Part shown: one piece after another, positions 12,050 to 23,409 of the stretch | How positions within the stretch are numbered: the stretch's first letter is position 1 | Layout of the letters: every line of letters starts with the position of its first letter | Assembly (NCBI GenBank): GCA_034231615.1 | Contig: CM067317.1 | Span: 19,241,379-19,305,378 of the forward strand | Reading direction: 5' to 3' | Length of the DNA stretch: 64,000 bases | Origin: Meghimatium bilineatum | Lineage: Eukaryota > Mollusca > Gastropoda > Stylommatophora > Philomycidae | Notes under the pieces: model-generated | What the model saw: the letters and a program-made list of their open reading frames with translations, nothing else | Database searches by the model: none | What the model was told of the DNA's origin: nothing | Position numbers and translations under genes: made by a program

Positions 12050-12340
12050 AATGATTGTTTATTTCTTCCAATCCAGTACAATGTACATAGCATCCTCATT
12101 TTGACTGCATAGATGACTTAAGTTCCATTCCATGACTATGGAGCTTGTGATGAAGTAATTCATCACAAATGGAAAAGGTACTGAATCTTCTATCTGTTGT
12201 TGTTGACAGTTACTTTCAGAGTTTTTACTAATTGCTCTGTTATATCATTACCTCTGATATGTGAGTGGCAAGAAATCCACTGGAGAACTACTTCTTGTGT
12301 TTGGTTGAGTTGACATGAGCGTATTCTGTTATTTGTACTA
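12050..12340 (-). pseudogene. RNase H fragment of a jockey-like LINE
   Basis: The reverse strand reads LNQTQEVVLQWISCHSHIRG near 12310-12250, the RNase H segment usually written WIPSHCGIRGNE. Stops follow. Its position relative to the 11690-11990 fragment is the wrong way round for one collinear element, so these are probably two insertions or a rearrangement. Confidence 0.6.
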
Positions 12341-12398
12341 CATCCTGTTAACTAGCAGAAGTTTCAGAACCAGAGCTGAAGAAGAATTATGTCTGTAT
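12335..12398 (+). repeat. AAG-tailed dispersed repeat, 3' end fragment
   Basis: It reads CTACATCCTGTTAACTAGCA, then AGTTTCAGAACCAGAGCT, ending GAAGAAGAATTATG. This is a diverged match to the 3' end of the family at 36948-37220. Confidence 0.5.
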
Positions 12399-12605
12399 TA
12401 TTGACAGTCACTAATATTACTAAATAAACAGTCAGTACAGCATTTTCTCAGTAAAAGTTCGGGTGCCTTTGCGGTATCTACGTCATGTTCAGGGTGGGTT
12501 TCTTAATTTACACTTTTAAAAAACTGCTGCTTTTATCGGGATCGTAATTCTCAGCTATACGTCATACATATTAGTTCGGTTTAAAATTAAGTGTTAGTCC
12601 TGGAC

Positions 12606-12767
12606 TTGAGGAACGCCGTAGTCTAGCTGATAGTGAGTTTGCATATTGTCGCCGGGTTATAGTGTGCCAGGTTCGAAACCACAAAAGAATCAGGACTCTG
12701 ATTTCGTTTCTGACACGAACGCGCTTCAGCTGACCCAGATGTAAATTGGTACCGGATGTATAAGTTG
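12606..12767 (+). mobile_element. tRNA-derived SINE
   Basis: A box A-like TAGTCTAGCTGATAGTG (12619-12635) and a perfect box B GGTTCGAAACC (12670-12680) are spaced as in a tRNA, but the sequence lacks a closed acceptor stem. A unique body follows to about 12767, where it meets the 3' end of the opposite-strand RTE copy. The promoter elements are for RNA polymerase III. Confidence 0.6.
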
Positions 12768-13640
12768 TGTCATGTGACGTTTTCCTTCCAGAACGTTGTC
12801 TTTCCAATGAACTATCTGAACCTCTCTCTTGTCTTGGGCGATGTGGCTTGCATTTTCTAGCGATGTATTCATATTATCTTTAATGTCGTCAGTCCATCGT
12901 CTTCGTGGTCTGCCCCTTCTCCTCCACCCAGGTACTCTTCCCTCCATTATTTGTCTTTCTAAACAGTTATGTCTCTTTATATGACCAAACAGGCGTAGTT
13001 TTCTTTAAATTATTGTGTTTAGTAACCAACACTCTGGAATATTCAGTGTGTTTATAATATCTGAGTTTCTTATTTTATCCTTCCATGATATTCTAAGTAT
13101 CTTTCTGTAGCATTTCAGCTCGAAAGCGTTGATCTTCTTTGCCGCTGTTTTACTTAGAGTCCATGTTTCACAGCCGTATGTTGCAACCGGAAAAATAAAA
13201 GTTCGTAACATTAGCACTTTCGTTTCTATTTTGTTGTTTTTCCATATGTTTTTCAGCCGTGTTATTTTGCAATATGCCATTGCCAATCTCTTCCTTATTT
13301 CTGCCATGCAGTCTCCTGCACCGCTGATGTTTGCTCCTAAGTATTCAAATTTATCCACACATTCTATCTCGGTATTGTCTATTCTGATTTTTGGTTGTTG
13401 TGTTGTTATATCTGTTGACATGATTTTTGTTTTCTGCGTGTTTAAATACAAATTTTGTGCTTCGCTATATTTCTTTGTGTTCTTGATTAGTTGTTCCAAT
13501 CCCTTTATATCGTTTGAAAGAAGTACTGTGTCGTCTGCGTAGCGTAGTTCCGGGATTAGGAATCCACCTATGTTTAAAGCGTGGTAGTCAGTGTTGTGTA
13601 TGTCTTCTCTCACGTTCCTCATTCCTCATGTATAAGTTAG
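12768..13640 (-). mobile_element. RTE-type LINE, 5'-truncated copy (RT palm to C-terminus), well preserved
   Basis: An uninterrupted reverse-strand frame of 205 codons (13622-13005) covers ELRYADDTVLLSNDIKGLEQ (YADD), QNLYLNTQKTKIM, KFEYLGANISG, FPVATYGCETWTLSKTAAKK and ELKCYRKILRISWKDKIRN. The C-terminal EGRVPGWRRRGRPRRRWTDD follows in another frame near 12947, one frameshift away. A near-identical partial copy at 32045-32755 shares the 3' end but has a different 5' cut point. Few changes imply a relatively young insertion. Confidence 0.92.
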
Positions 13641-13846
13641 GGAAAGTAAATACAACAAGGAAGGCAATTGGGAAACACAAGAGTGACATGTCATAGCATG
13701 TACTCAAAGACAACAATGTACCAAGTCGAATATGCAGGCGGTTTAAAGAGACTATGCTCTACCTCCCCCATTTCCCACCCTTTAGGTACATGGTTGCTAA
13801 TCCAGCGGTCCATGGGCTCACGCCCTTTGACCCACTACATATTTAG

Positions 13847-14110
13847 TTAAATAGAACATTGTCAACAAAAGGGAAAACATGTAAATAAAACAACGCAACT
13901 AACACGCTACAAGAGGGAACACATATAAATAGGACATCGTAACTAACACGCTACAAGAGGGAACACATATAAATAGAACATCACAACTAACACGTTACAA
14001 GAGGGAATACATATAAATAGAACATCGTAACTAACACGCTACAAGAGGGAACACATATAAATAGAACATCACAACTAACACGTTACAAGAGGGAAAACAT
14101 GTAAATAGAC
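13847..14110. repeat. 44-bp minisatellite, about 6 units
   Basis: Units carry ACACATATAAATAGAACATC and CTACAAGAGGGAA. Two monomer types (ATCGTAAC..CACGCT and ATCACAAC..CACGTT) alternate in the second half, so the array has an 88-bp higher-order period there. Confidence 0.9.
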
Positions 14111-14536
14111 GGCAATACAATCATTTTTTCCAACGACAATCAACGCCGTTATGTAAGAATGAGCGCGTTAGGGGGTTCAGATATCTCTATTGTGAAAATG
14201 GGGTATTATATTTATTACTAAGAAGCGAATAAATCGGTGGGTTAACTCCCCCCCCCCTCCCTCCCATTCCTAAAGATTTTATCATTAAAAATTCCTTTGA
14301 CAAACTCAATAAACTCAAAAGGACTGGCTATTATTAAAGTAAAGTCATCCCACAATTCCCATCCCTTCAGAAATCTTATCTGCGAACTTAATTCAATAAG
14401 AACAAAAGATAAAATATTAATTTCTGGTAAATTATCCTCCGAATGGTAGTAGTGTACGTTTGTTTAAAATTAGGAACCGTCGCATCCCCTCCTCAATAAC
14501 TTTGAGAAATTAAAAATATGACTACATGTTGTATTT

Positions 14537-15489
14537 TTGCTTTTCATATCTATGACGGTATGTTGTATTGTTGCTACACATAATATGGATATGTATTGTT
14601 GCTACTCATATCTATATGTTATATTGTTGCCACTCATATATATATGTTGTATTGTTGCTACTCATATCTATAGCTATATGTTGTTGTATTGTTGCTACCC
14701 ATATCTATATGTTATATTGTTGCTACTCATATCTATATGTTATATTGTTGCTACTCATATCTGCATGTTGTATTGTTGCTACTCATATCTATATGTTATA
14801 TTGTTGCTACTCATATCTGTATGTTGTATTGTTGCTACTCATATCTATATGTTATATTGTTGCTACTCATATCTGTATGTTGTATTGTTGCTACTCATAT
14901 CTATATGTTATATTGTTGCTACTCATATCTGCATGTTGTATTGTTGCTACTCATATCTATATGTTATATTGTTGCTACTCATATCTGTATGTTGTATTGT
15001 TGCTACTCATATCTATATGTTATATTGTTGCTACTCATATCTGTATGTTGTATTGTTGCTACTCATATCTATATGTTATATTGTTGCTACTCATATATAT
15101 GGCTATATGTTATATTGTTGCCACTCATATCTGTATGTTGTATTGTTGCTACTCATATCTATATGTTATATTGTTGCTACTCATATCTGCATGTTGTATT
15201 GTTGCTACTCATATCTATATGTTATATTGTTGCTACTCATATCTGTATGTTGTATTGTTGCTACTCATATCTATATGTTATATTGTTGCTACTCATATCT
15301 GTATGTTGTATTGTTGCTACTCATATCTATATGTTATATTGTTGCTACTCATATCTGCATGTTGTATTGTTGCTACTCATATCTATATGTTATATTGTTG
15401 CTACTCATATCTTTATGTTGTATTGTTGTTACTCATATCGATGTCCATGTGTTGTATTGTTGCTATGCGTATCTATGGCTATGTGTTCT
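14537..15489. repeat. 28-bp minisatellite with 168-bp higher-order repeat
   Basis: About 33 units of TATTGTTGCTACTCATATCT plus an 8-base variable part. Monomers ending CTATATGTTA alternate with CTGCATGTTG or CTGTATGTTG. The GCATG monomers fall about 168 bp apart (near 14760/14928 and 15187/15355), so six monomers form one higher-order unit. A longer unit with an extra GGCTA word occurs near 15100 and again at the 3' edge. All three forward frames are open across it because the unit contains no stop in any frame. Confidence 0.95.
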
Positions 15490-16110
15490 TTTTACGCATG
15501 TGGTTGCGTCTGTGGGTCCAACCAATGGCCCACTAGACAAACCACCCATGCAACAGAAAACCTTAGTGATGACATGCAGCTATATTGAGGTTATCTTCGT
15601 ACAGAAGCTTCATGGCACGTCATCTGTACAATTATGCTTCTCCTGCTTTTATTTTTGTGTGTCAAATGTGTTTCATGTTTTGTTATTTGTATATATGTAT
15701 GCACCCTCTGTGGTTGGGAGGGAACCAGAGATGTACTGCGCAGCCCTAGGGAGGAGGAAACTGACAGCACTCCAATGGCTGAGACCCATCATAGAGGCAC
15801 AGTGACTCAGGACGTGACAATCACTTTTACTTGAACATGCGTTTGCATGCCGGAGCAATAGAGAAGTTCGGCATAACCAGTAGCCAATTGGTGGTGGGAA
15901 ATGCGCACAGTGAACCCTATCTTGGCTGCTGTAGTTCAGAGCAGTGCATAGGTTGAAATCTAACTTCCTGGTGGATGTGACAATTATTCTCTTGCTCTGG
16001 CCCGGGATGGGCCGAAAATCCACAGACTTCCCAGCAATATAATGCTATTCTAAGGGCATTGGATTAAACAGGATGAGCCCATGGATTGCTGGATCAGCAA
16101 CCAACCAACC
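15490..16110 (+). mobile_element. 621-bp insertion with (AACC)n tail inside the 28-bp minisatellite
   Basis: Unique sequence interrupts the array. It ends CAGCAACCAACCAACC and is flanked by ATGTGTTCT at 15481-15489 and 16111-16119. Removing it and one TSD copy restores a normal repeat unit. The simple-repeat tail and 9-bp TSD indicate a non-LTR-type (LINE or SINE) insertion in forward orientation. I recognise no protein in it; a 116-codon reverse frame (16023-15673) is probably chance. Confidence 0.75.
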
Positions 16111-16530
16111 ATGTGTTCTATTGTTGCCACTAATATATATGGCAATCTGTTATATTATTGCTTTGCATATCTATGGCTATGTGTTATATTGTTCTTATTA
16201 GAATCTATGGATATGTGTTGTATTGTTGCCTCTTTTATCTAGATCTAAGTGTTCTATTGTTGCTACTCATATCTATCTCAATGTGTGATATTGTTACTCT
16301 GCATATCTATGGCTATATTTTCTATTGGTGTACTTCATATCTATGATTATGTGTTGTATTGTTGCTATTCATATGTATGGCTGTGTATTTTTGCTACTCA
16401 TATCTATGACTGTGTTTTGTTTTGTTGCTCTGCATATATATGGCTACTTGTTATATTGTTGCTTTTGATATCTATGGCTACGTATTGTATTGTTGCTATT
16501 CATTCGAACATGTATCCACCGAAAGAATCT
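16111..16530. repeat. 28-bp minisatellite, diverged right part
   Basis: This is the same unit family as 14537-15489 but more diverged and mostly with the longer TATCTATGGCTATGTG form (about 33 bp). It is the continuation of the array beyond the insertion. Confidence 0.85.
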
Positions 16531-16539
16531 TTCAATTAT

Positions 16540-18390
16540 ATCTTATAATGGACTTGAGTGACACCTACTATCAATCATCGTTTGAAAACTCAATCATTTA
16601 AACACTCAGAAATATGTGTAGTGAAAGTTTATCTTTAAAAAAGCAATTGGAAGAATTCGCGATACTTCTAAAGGACACATTCTTCTTGCACACAGTCAAC
16701 GAGAAATGAATTCAACCCTTCCCGCCGATCTACATAGCTACATCCTTCTTTGATGAACCGTGTCCACACAAGAAAGTTGAATATATTTCAGTCACCGATG
16801 CCACCGCGTGCGCTGGAAATGGATATATAAACTGGGGGTTATTCATTGATAATTTGCTGTATAACACGTACAATCAACAAGCAAAGGAAGGTTTGAGCTG
16901 TCAACGAAAGGCTTGATAAACAAACTCATCGCCAACTGAAAAGACATGGGAATACGATCGTTAGAGGTTGAATGAGAGACTCATAGAGAAACGGATGCTT
17001 GGTCTACAAGTCGAAATAGAAAGTTGAGCATCCGACTAACAAAGATTTAAAAGGGCGATTGCTATGTCTTTGTTCACTTCTCTGTTAATCTTTAACAACA
17101 CTCGGTGAGGTTCAACCGAGGATGATAGGGGTTACAATAAAGGAAACAAAAGGATGAAGAAAGAGAGAATTTTGCGAGTTGAAGCTTAAAGTGTGACAGT
17201 ACGTGGGAATAAAACATGCTCACTCGAGGCATTGTTGTTCTTTTCTTTCTGCCAATTTCCTCTATTAGCCACCACTTGAGTTTTGTGAATAATCTTGTCG
17301 ATCAAGTCTCTCTATTTCCTGCTGTATAATCACCAGAATGGATTCAGTTTTCAATTTATTCCCTTGTCACTCTGTCAGTTTATTAAAGCATGTCTGCTTA
17401 CAAAAACCGATGTTATTTTTTTCTTTTCGCGGAATGTCTACTTTCACACCTCTCCTGTTATCCAGCCTTATTGAAAAATTAAATATTCACTAAAAATGTA
17501 TTAATCTTCGCATGCTTTGCTTAGTTTTATCGTTCTTAATTTTATCGTTCTTGATTATATCTATCTTAAATTGAAGGTTCTTTATCTTATCGTTTTCGAT
17601 TATTACTATCTTTTTTTCGTTCTTGACTTTATCTGTCTTGACTTTATCTTTCTATATTGATTTTTATTTCTATCTGAAAGTATACAATATAAACTAGTCC
17701 ACAATGAAAATCTGTTTCGTGTCTACAACTTCACAATCAGACTACACTATTAAGACTTTTGTGTGAAAATAACTAAACTACACTAACAAATATTTTTTCG
17801 TGGCTAAATCTAGAGAACCGCACTAAGTTAATAACATTTCCATAATTAAAATTAGACAGCCATTATAGTGGGTTTTTTTAAGGAACAAAACTTGACAACG
17901 AGATTACACTAAAAATTCATTTACAACCAAGCCGCAATAAACAGTCCATTTTAAACAACAAAGTTGCAATCAACATTCATTTTCAGACTGCAATTAGACG
18001 AGCAAGCAATAGTTGTCCACATTTAAAATAACTAATGACAAAACATCTAGGCAGCTATAACCAGGCTACACTGCAAAGTCCTTTCCCTAACTACAACGAG
18101 AAGATCAGAACCCCCCCCCCCCTCATTTACACGATAACATGGTAAACAGAAATCCAGTCACCTGGCCGGGGGGGGGGGGAGTCACTGGATAAAAATCATA
18201 TATTTGACTAGGAAAAAAAAGTCTCAGGGTGGCAAGTCACAATTAGTTTATTGGAGTAGGAAATAAAGTCACAGAAAAAGAATTTCGATAGGAAAAGGAG
18301 TCACAATTTTGACTTGCAAAGATAGTGAAACATCAATATTAAATAAGTAATATGACATATATAAAACAGCTTATGCGATATTTTGGTACT
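16540..18390. other. Mostly featureless AT-rich DNA
   Basis: 17520-17660 is a degenerate array of TTTTATCGTTCTTGA-like words. A C12-13 run near 18111-18123 and a G10 run near 18170-18179 face each other about 45 bp apart and could pair. No coding motif is seen. Confidence 0.5.
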
Positions 18391-18395
18391 ATTAG

Positions 18396-19160
18396 TTAAT
18401 GTTTTGAAAATGTGAACGAATATTCCAGCCAACACCACGAAGAAATTATATCACATTCTTGTGGTCTTCTCGACGAGCAACACACAAGTTGCGAATTCGT
18501 TCTTGGAGACGCACGTATTTTCGATATACTCTTTTTTCCCCGTAGGATTGCCAACAGATTCATGTTGGGCAAATGTGCTAGTTGTTGTTGCTTCTCATTG
18601 AAACCATTCAATGATACACCAAACCGAAGTATGATTGTGACCAACGAGGTTGAACAATTTGTTATTGAACCCTTCACAGATGATGTTGGTACGGGTATTG
18701 TTGTTCAAGGTGGTATCATGCACGTTTCAAAGTTAAGGAGGAAGAGTGACGCATTCTCAGAGGCATCATGGGCGTTGCAAAGGACTGTTGAATTACTTGA
18801 AAGGCACCACTAACATAATTGCAATCGAAATATGTAAGCAACTCCTCGGTTTCAGGTGGATCGTGTGGTATGACAGTTATGAAATATTTAATACCTTCAC
18901 TGATGTCTTCCACTGGAAGAAAAGATAGAGCATCAACCATGTCACAAAATAAGTGAAACTCAGCATCGGAATGATATTGGGCTGCCGAACACAGTCCCTG
19001 CTGAATCTTACGCCAAGTGGACTCATTAAGATGATAAAAACAATTTGTGTTTACTACGTCGCGGACAAACACTGTAAGGACAGCTCCTAATACATTATCC
19101 TCAAAGAACTCAAACATTTTCGCTCGGAAATTCGAATAAAATTCTGATTCCATTCCTCTT
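18396..19160 (-). pseudogene. Mutator-like (MULE) transposase C-terminal relic
   Basis: A 145-codon reverse frame (19153-18716) reads CFYHLNESTWRKIQQGL, FHLFCDMVDALSFLPVEDIS and LLTYFDCNYVSGAF, the conserved region after the catalytic core of MULE transposases. After a frameshift near 18720 it continues HDTTLNNNTRTNIICEGFNN and LFNLVGHNHTSVWCIIEWFQ, again the expected order, then a stop. No intact DDE core or terminal inverted repeats were found. A further reverse frame at 19367-19110 lies upstream, but I cannot tie it to the family. Confidence 0.75.
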
Positions 19161-19369
19161 TTTCATTGAGAGAATTTCTCTAAGAACATTCAATTTATAG
19201 ATTTCATTTTTCCTTTGATACGCTGGTCCCATTTCACAAGAATTACACTCTTCATGTAGACTTATCACGGCGCCGCGTTTGTACGTTATTAGCGAGGTCT
19301 GAGTCTGGAAACACAGACTTGGACTATCTTTGCTAGTCATACACAGTAACTTAAACATTTTGCACACCC

Positions 19370-19450
19370 ATGTGTAGCCGGGATAACAAATGGGAGCAAA
19401 GAATAACAGTACTGTTACCTGCCAGGCACGTCATGGGAGGCGGCAAGGAT
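19370..19450 (+). repeat. AAG-tailed dispersed repeat, 5' half fragment
   Basis: TGTAGCCGGGATAACAAATG and GGGAGCAAAGAATAACA match the start of the copy at 36948-37220 (GGGAGCAAAGAATAGCAACA). Confidence 0.5.
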
Positions 19451-19589
19451 GTTAATGTGCGAAGGTGATTATTTATTCCATAGACAAATCAAAGTGACAT
19501 CTGAGGACTCAAAATACCAAACCTAATCTGAAAGCAATGCACATCTTTGCCTGCTAAGGAGGAACATCATTTCAGTTCACGTGGTGGTG

Positions 19590-20400
19590 TAACAGTAACA
19601 TGATCTGCACTTATGTGTGACAGAAAGAACTTGTTACCGAAAACATATAGTTGACTGTCTGTCCTGGACAGACTAGTGTGACAGAAAGAATATCTGCAGT
19701 GTCACAATAATTTGCGACGGAAGAAAATGTCTTTTAGGACTTACTGGAATACTTGTGCTGTGACCAGGTATAAATCTGTGACATACTGCTCGACATCAAT
19801 CAGTTAACCAAAGCACTCCTTCACAAGAATATGAGGTTTATTTACACAAGTTGATATACATCAATTAATAGCATCATACTCATGAGAGAGGCAAATAAAC
19901 ACAAGGCACAAGCCACAATCTAGTCTTTTTCGAGTCCGTCCTCAACTCTGCAGACTAATCCTAAATTATCTGCAACTGGGCAATAATATAATCATCTCAG
20001 ATTACAAATTATGCTAACACATTCAGGAATTGCTTCACTCGGGTTATAAGCTAAGTCTTAGAGAGTATACGGACTAACTATCTGGTTCTAACACTTCGTC
20101 TTTCCTGGGAGACCGAAGACTCTGACTGTTGCGAGACTAACTAGGACTTGCCTCTCTAGGACTTGACAAGAACTGACTGTCCGAGACAAGCCTGATAGAG
20201 ACTGACCTCTAACCTGGGAACTGACCCCGGGGACCGCTTCCTCAGGAGTGAAATGCGACCGCACTGCTCGGCAGTTGATAATCCAATCTTTCTTCCTCCT
20301 CCACTCCTAAGTTTCTCCAATATTCCAGAAACTTCCAACCAATCAAAAGCTTTCATTTCCCCAGAGGAAAACCTCTGGCCAATCAGAAATTGATCCTTTT
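19590..20400. repeat. Diverged long repeat, copy A
   Basis: It shares word order with 21420-22345: GTGTGACAGAAAGAA-type words at its start, an AT-rich middle, a CT/GA-rich stretch of GACT/GAGACT words, and CCCAGAGGAAAACCTCTGG followed by ATTGATCCTTTT near its end. CAGAGG..CCTCTG is a small hairpin. It could be an LTR-like or other non-autonomous element; no coding potential. Confidence 0.45.
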
Positions 20401-21420
20401 GGTTACAATAAACGCACGTTGTCTCAGACCAACCAGATAGCTTCTACCTGGTATGATTCCCGTCTGTCTATTATCTGACATGTCCTTAGGTAAACAAACG
20501 TTGCACTTGATCACTTGATTGCACGCGTTCTTATAAAAACACACGTTTGTGTTTTATCGTCGCTTGACAGGTTCTTAGATAAACACACCTTTTCATTGCG
20601 TGTCAGCTATGTCCGTGGTGACAATATTTACCCAAGAGATGCAATGTGTGGCATTTCACGCCGTCAATATCTCGTTATCTGTGAAGGGTTCTCGCTTCTT
20701 ACTGTGAAGCCCTCTGTTTGTGAAGGGTTCCGTAACCAGATACTATCACAGTAGGACAAGCTAACCCCTCTATCACAGAACATATTTATTTAGTTATTTT
20801 CATTATGTATATGCCTTTGAGAGCTGAACTACGTTCCATACTTCTCTATCTCTATTTTATGAACTAAGATGTGGAAGAACACAATTGTATTATTACATGT
20901 GATCTAATCTCCCTAAGGTATGCTGAGAAAATACGCTATTGGCGTATCTATGTATCTCCTCCTTAAACAAAACTATAAAAGTACACGAGTTGCATCTAAT
21001 TGTCCTTAGTTTCTCTTATCTAAATTGTCACAGAACTACAATGTTCTTCATTACTTTCAGCAATGTCAGTTATTCATTTCTCTTTAAGTGGTAGTTGATT
21101 GTTTCTTTTCTCACACAAGGTAACAAGTATCTATTTCTTTTCCAAAAGTTATCTAGCGCCACATTGCTTTCTATGAACTTAATTGTCATTACTTTTCACG
21201 AGAGCTAAACAATCTATCTTCTATGTCACGAGCTCTAATAGTTCAATTCATTTTCCAAGGCATAAACTGTTCAATTCATCTCACGAATATATTAAATTTG
21301 TTCATTGTGACTGAAAAATACCTTAGTAGAGGTATATACTCACAGTTGTCGTCTATCTGTGTCCTTTTATAATTTACTAAATATTCTACACACGCACCAA
21401 TTAACTTACTAAACAGTTCA
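20400..21420. other. No recognisable feature between the two diverged repeats
   Basis: AT-rich sequence. Short ACACACGTTTGTG-like and GTGAAGGGTTC words recur at 20510-20740. No RT, integrase, protease or other motif is visible, so if the flanks are LTRs the internal part is non-coding. Confidence 0.4.
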
Positions 21421-22345
21421 TTGAAATTCTTGGCCTCTCGTGTCGTTGATCGTGTAATAGTGACAGTACTTCGTTTATTATCGCAGGATTCGTGATCTCA
21501 TGGGAATAAAAGTGACAGTACGAGGATTGTTAGCTGTATCACAATAGTGTGACAGAGAAACAGGAGTGACGGATGTCACGACGGTGATGATAGGAATTCT
21601 GAAAACTGTGTTTAATGAGAGTTCTAAACCAATACTCTCTGGCATCTCTGGTGTTGTGACCAAGTTTATTCCTTGTGGATCTATTCTCGAACATCAATAA
21701 ATACAGAGGCACTTCTTGTCATAGATATATAGTATCGTTTAATATAAACGTCAAGCCAACAGTACAAATCAGCATCAATTCCTGGCGTATTTATTATCTC
21801 CACGAAGTAAAATATATCATTAATATAAAATATACAATGTCAAGGTATTCACAAACTAATTCTAGCCCATGCAAGAATTAGGCACACAATGTAATATAAG
21901 CTTACAGGAGATTATAGACCATCTCTTTACTCTACTACTAATCTCACTTTTGCTCGAATAAAGTTCTTCTAACTATTCTAAGTCGGCGTCCTCGTCCTAC
22001 TCTTGTGATCTCTTGCAGAGATTGGTTTATTTTCTTCGAATCTTTCGACTTCCTAGTCCGAGACTAGCATTTCACGTCCTAGTCTACCTGACTAGTTTCC
22101 TCGAGCTCTACTCGAGTTCCTTCCAACTTCAGAGTTCCTCTCAAAGATTTCCTGAACCGGGTGTCCAGTCTCCGAGTCTCTCTGGACCGACCGTCCACCA
22201 AGAGTACATTTCTCTGACTCTCCAGCATCTGTCCCGATCAGCTCTCTGGCCTACTCTGCTCCCATCTATCTGTTCAACCGCAGTCCTTTCTTTTCCCAGA
22301 GGAAAACCTCTGACCTTCAAGATTGATCTTTTCATATCTTCTAAC
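21420..22345. repeat. Diverged long repeat, copy B
   Basis: Second copy of the 19590-20400 repeat, same orientation. The best-preserved block is CCCAGAGGAAAACCTCTGAC followed by GATTGATCTTTT near 22295-22335. The reading frame at 22013-22429 runs through it but is simply its CT-rich composition. Confidence 0.45.
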
Positions 22346-22382
22346 TTCTGTCAGTCCTATGCCCGTCTCTCCATGTCGTATT

Positions 22383-22760
22383 TCGACGATAAGATTACAA
22401 ATGACGAAGTAGAAGTACTGGGGGAGTAGGGCATATATATAATCACCAAAATGTTAAATGACATCTACAAAAGTGGCTATATTCCATCTCATGTATTGCA
22501 ATTAATCTTCATATCCTTACCGAAGAAATCTGTTGCAGTAGAATGTGAAGACCACAGAAAACCTCGTTTCGTGAGTCAAATGACCAAGATCCTACTTCGT
22601 GTAATCATGAAACGAATAAGAGGGGGGAAAGAAATTGCAGAAGTGCATTGCATTGTAGATTTGTGAAAGGAAAAAGCACCGAAAAAAGGTTCAATATGTA
22701 ATACGAACATTGATGGAGAGAACAATACAAGCACAAAATAAATTGTACTTGATCCGCATT
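22383..22760 (+). pseudogene. RTE-type LINE RT fragment (fingers region)
   Basis: The forward frame reads DDKITNDEVEVLGE, then ITKMLNDIYKSGYIPSHV, FISLPKKSVAVECEDHRKPR and MTKILLRVIMKRIR, then breaks near GKSTEK. This is the RT N-terminal segment before the catalytic motifs. It lies against the end of diverged repeat B and is homologous to the 54.2-54.7 kb part of the nested element. Confidence 0.8.
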
Positions 22761-23084
22761 CGTTGAGTGAGTTTTTGTGATCTTGCAACTCTTCATTTGA
22801 ACAGTGGAGTATGTATAATTGTCAGCAAAAATTCGTTGAGTTAAGTCATTTGCTGATAAGCGTCTGGTGGTGATTCTACTGTTCTGGTAATACTACTCAT
22901 ATAAATAATAAACAGTAATGGTAATAAGACATATACCTGTCTAACTCTTGATGTTACTAACAACAAATTACTGCATTTTCACTATTCTTATATACGACCC
23001 TTACACAGTTTAATAATGGTCATTTTACTCCATAATAATATGAATAGATTAACATATCAAGGAAGTATCATACAATGACACCAT

Positions 23085-23405
23085 GAAGTATATTCTATGA
23101 TCTCCAAGGCGAGAAGAACTTTCGGTAGTTTTTACGCAAGTGTGTGGTATGGATATGGTATTAACCTACAAAGTTGAATGCTTACAGGGCAGTGGTACTT
23201 CGGATGTTGTTATACTCTGGAGAAATATGGACTGTGTATAGACAACTTGTGAAGAAGCACTTTCACACAAATTTTCTCAGAAAACATATTATGAACATCA
23301 GATTGCAAGTGAATATTCCTGGTACCACTGTCGTTGACAGAGATAGTATTTATAACACTGACATTATTCTAATGCAGACACAGATTCGCTGGGCAGCGGC
23401 TGACT
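23085..23405 (+). pseudogene. LINE fragment, region after the RT domain
   Basis: The forward frame reads NAYRAVVLRMLLYSGEIWTV, QLVKKHFHTNFLRKHIMNIR and LMQTQIRWA, the C-terminal segment (usual form LLYACETWTVY..H..KLNHFH..CLRK). Short, with substitutions at conserved sites. The same family occurs on the reverse strand at 23850-24300 and 25600-26470. Confidence 0.8.
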
Positions 23406-23409
23406 TTTG

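Noticed and set aside
13129-13542. 137-codon forward frame
   Set aside because: Antisense shadow of the preserved RTE reading frame on the other strand.
14537-15805. Three long overlapping forward frames (299-422 codons) as membrane proteins
   Set aside because: They are translations of one 28-bp repeat in all three frames; no independent coding evidence.
18111-18180. Poly-C / poly-G pair as a regulatory structure
   Set aside because: Likely slippage products; no other support, though they could pair.
22013-22429. 138-codon forward frame
   Set aside because: Runs across diverged repeat B into the RTE fragment; a composite of two unrelated sequences.
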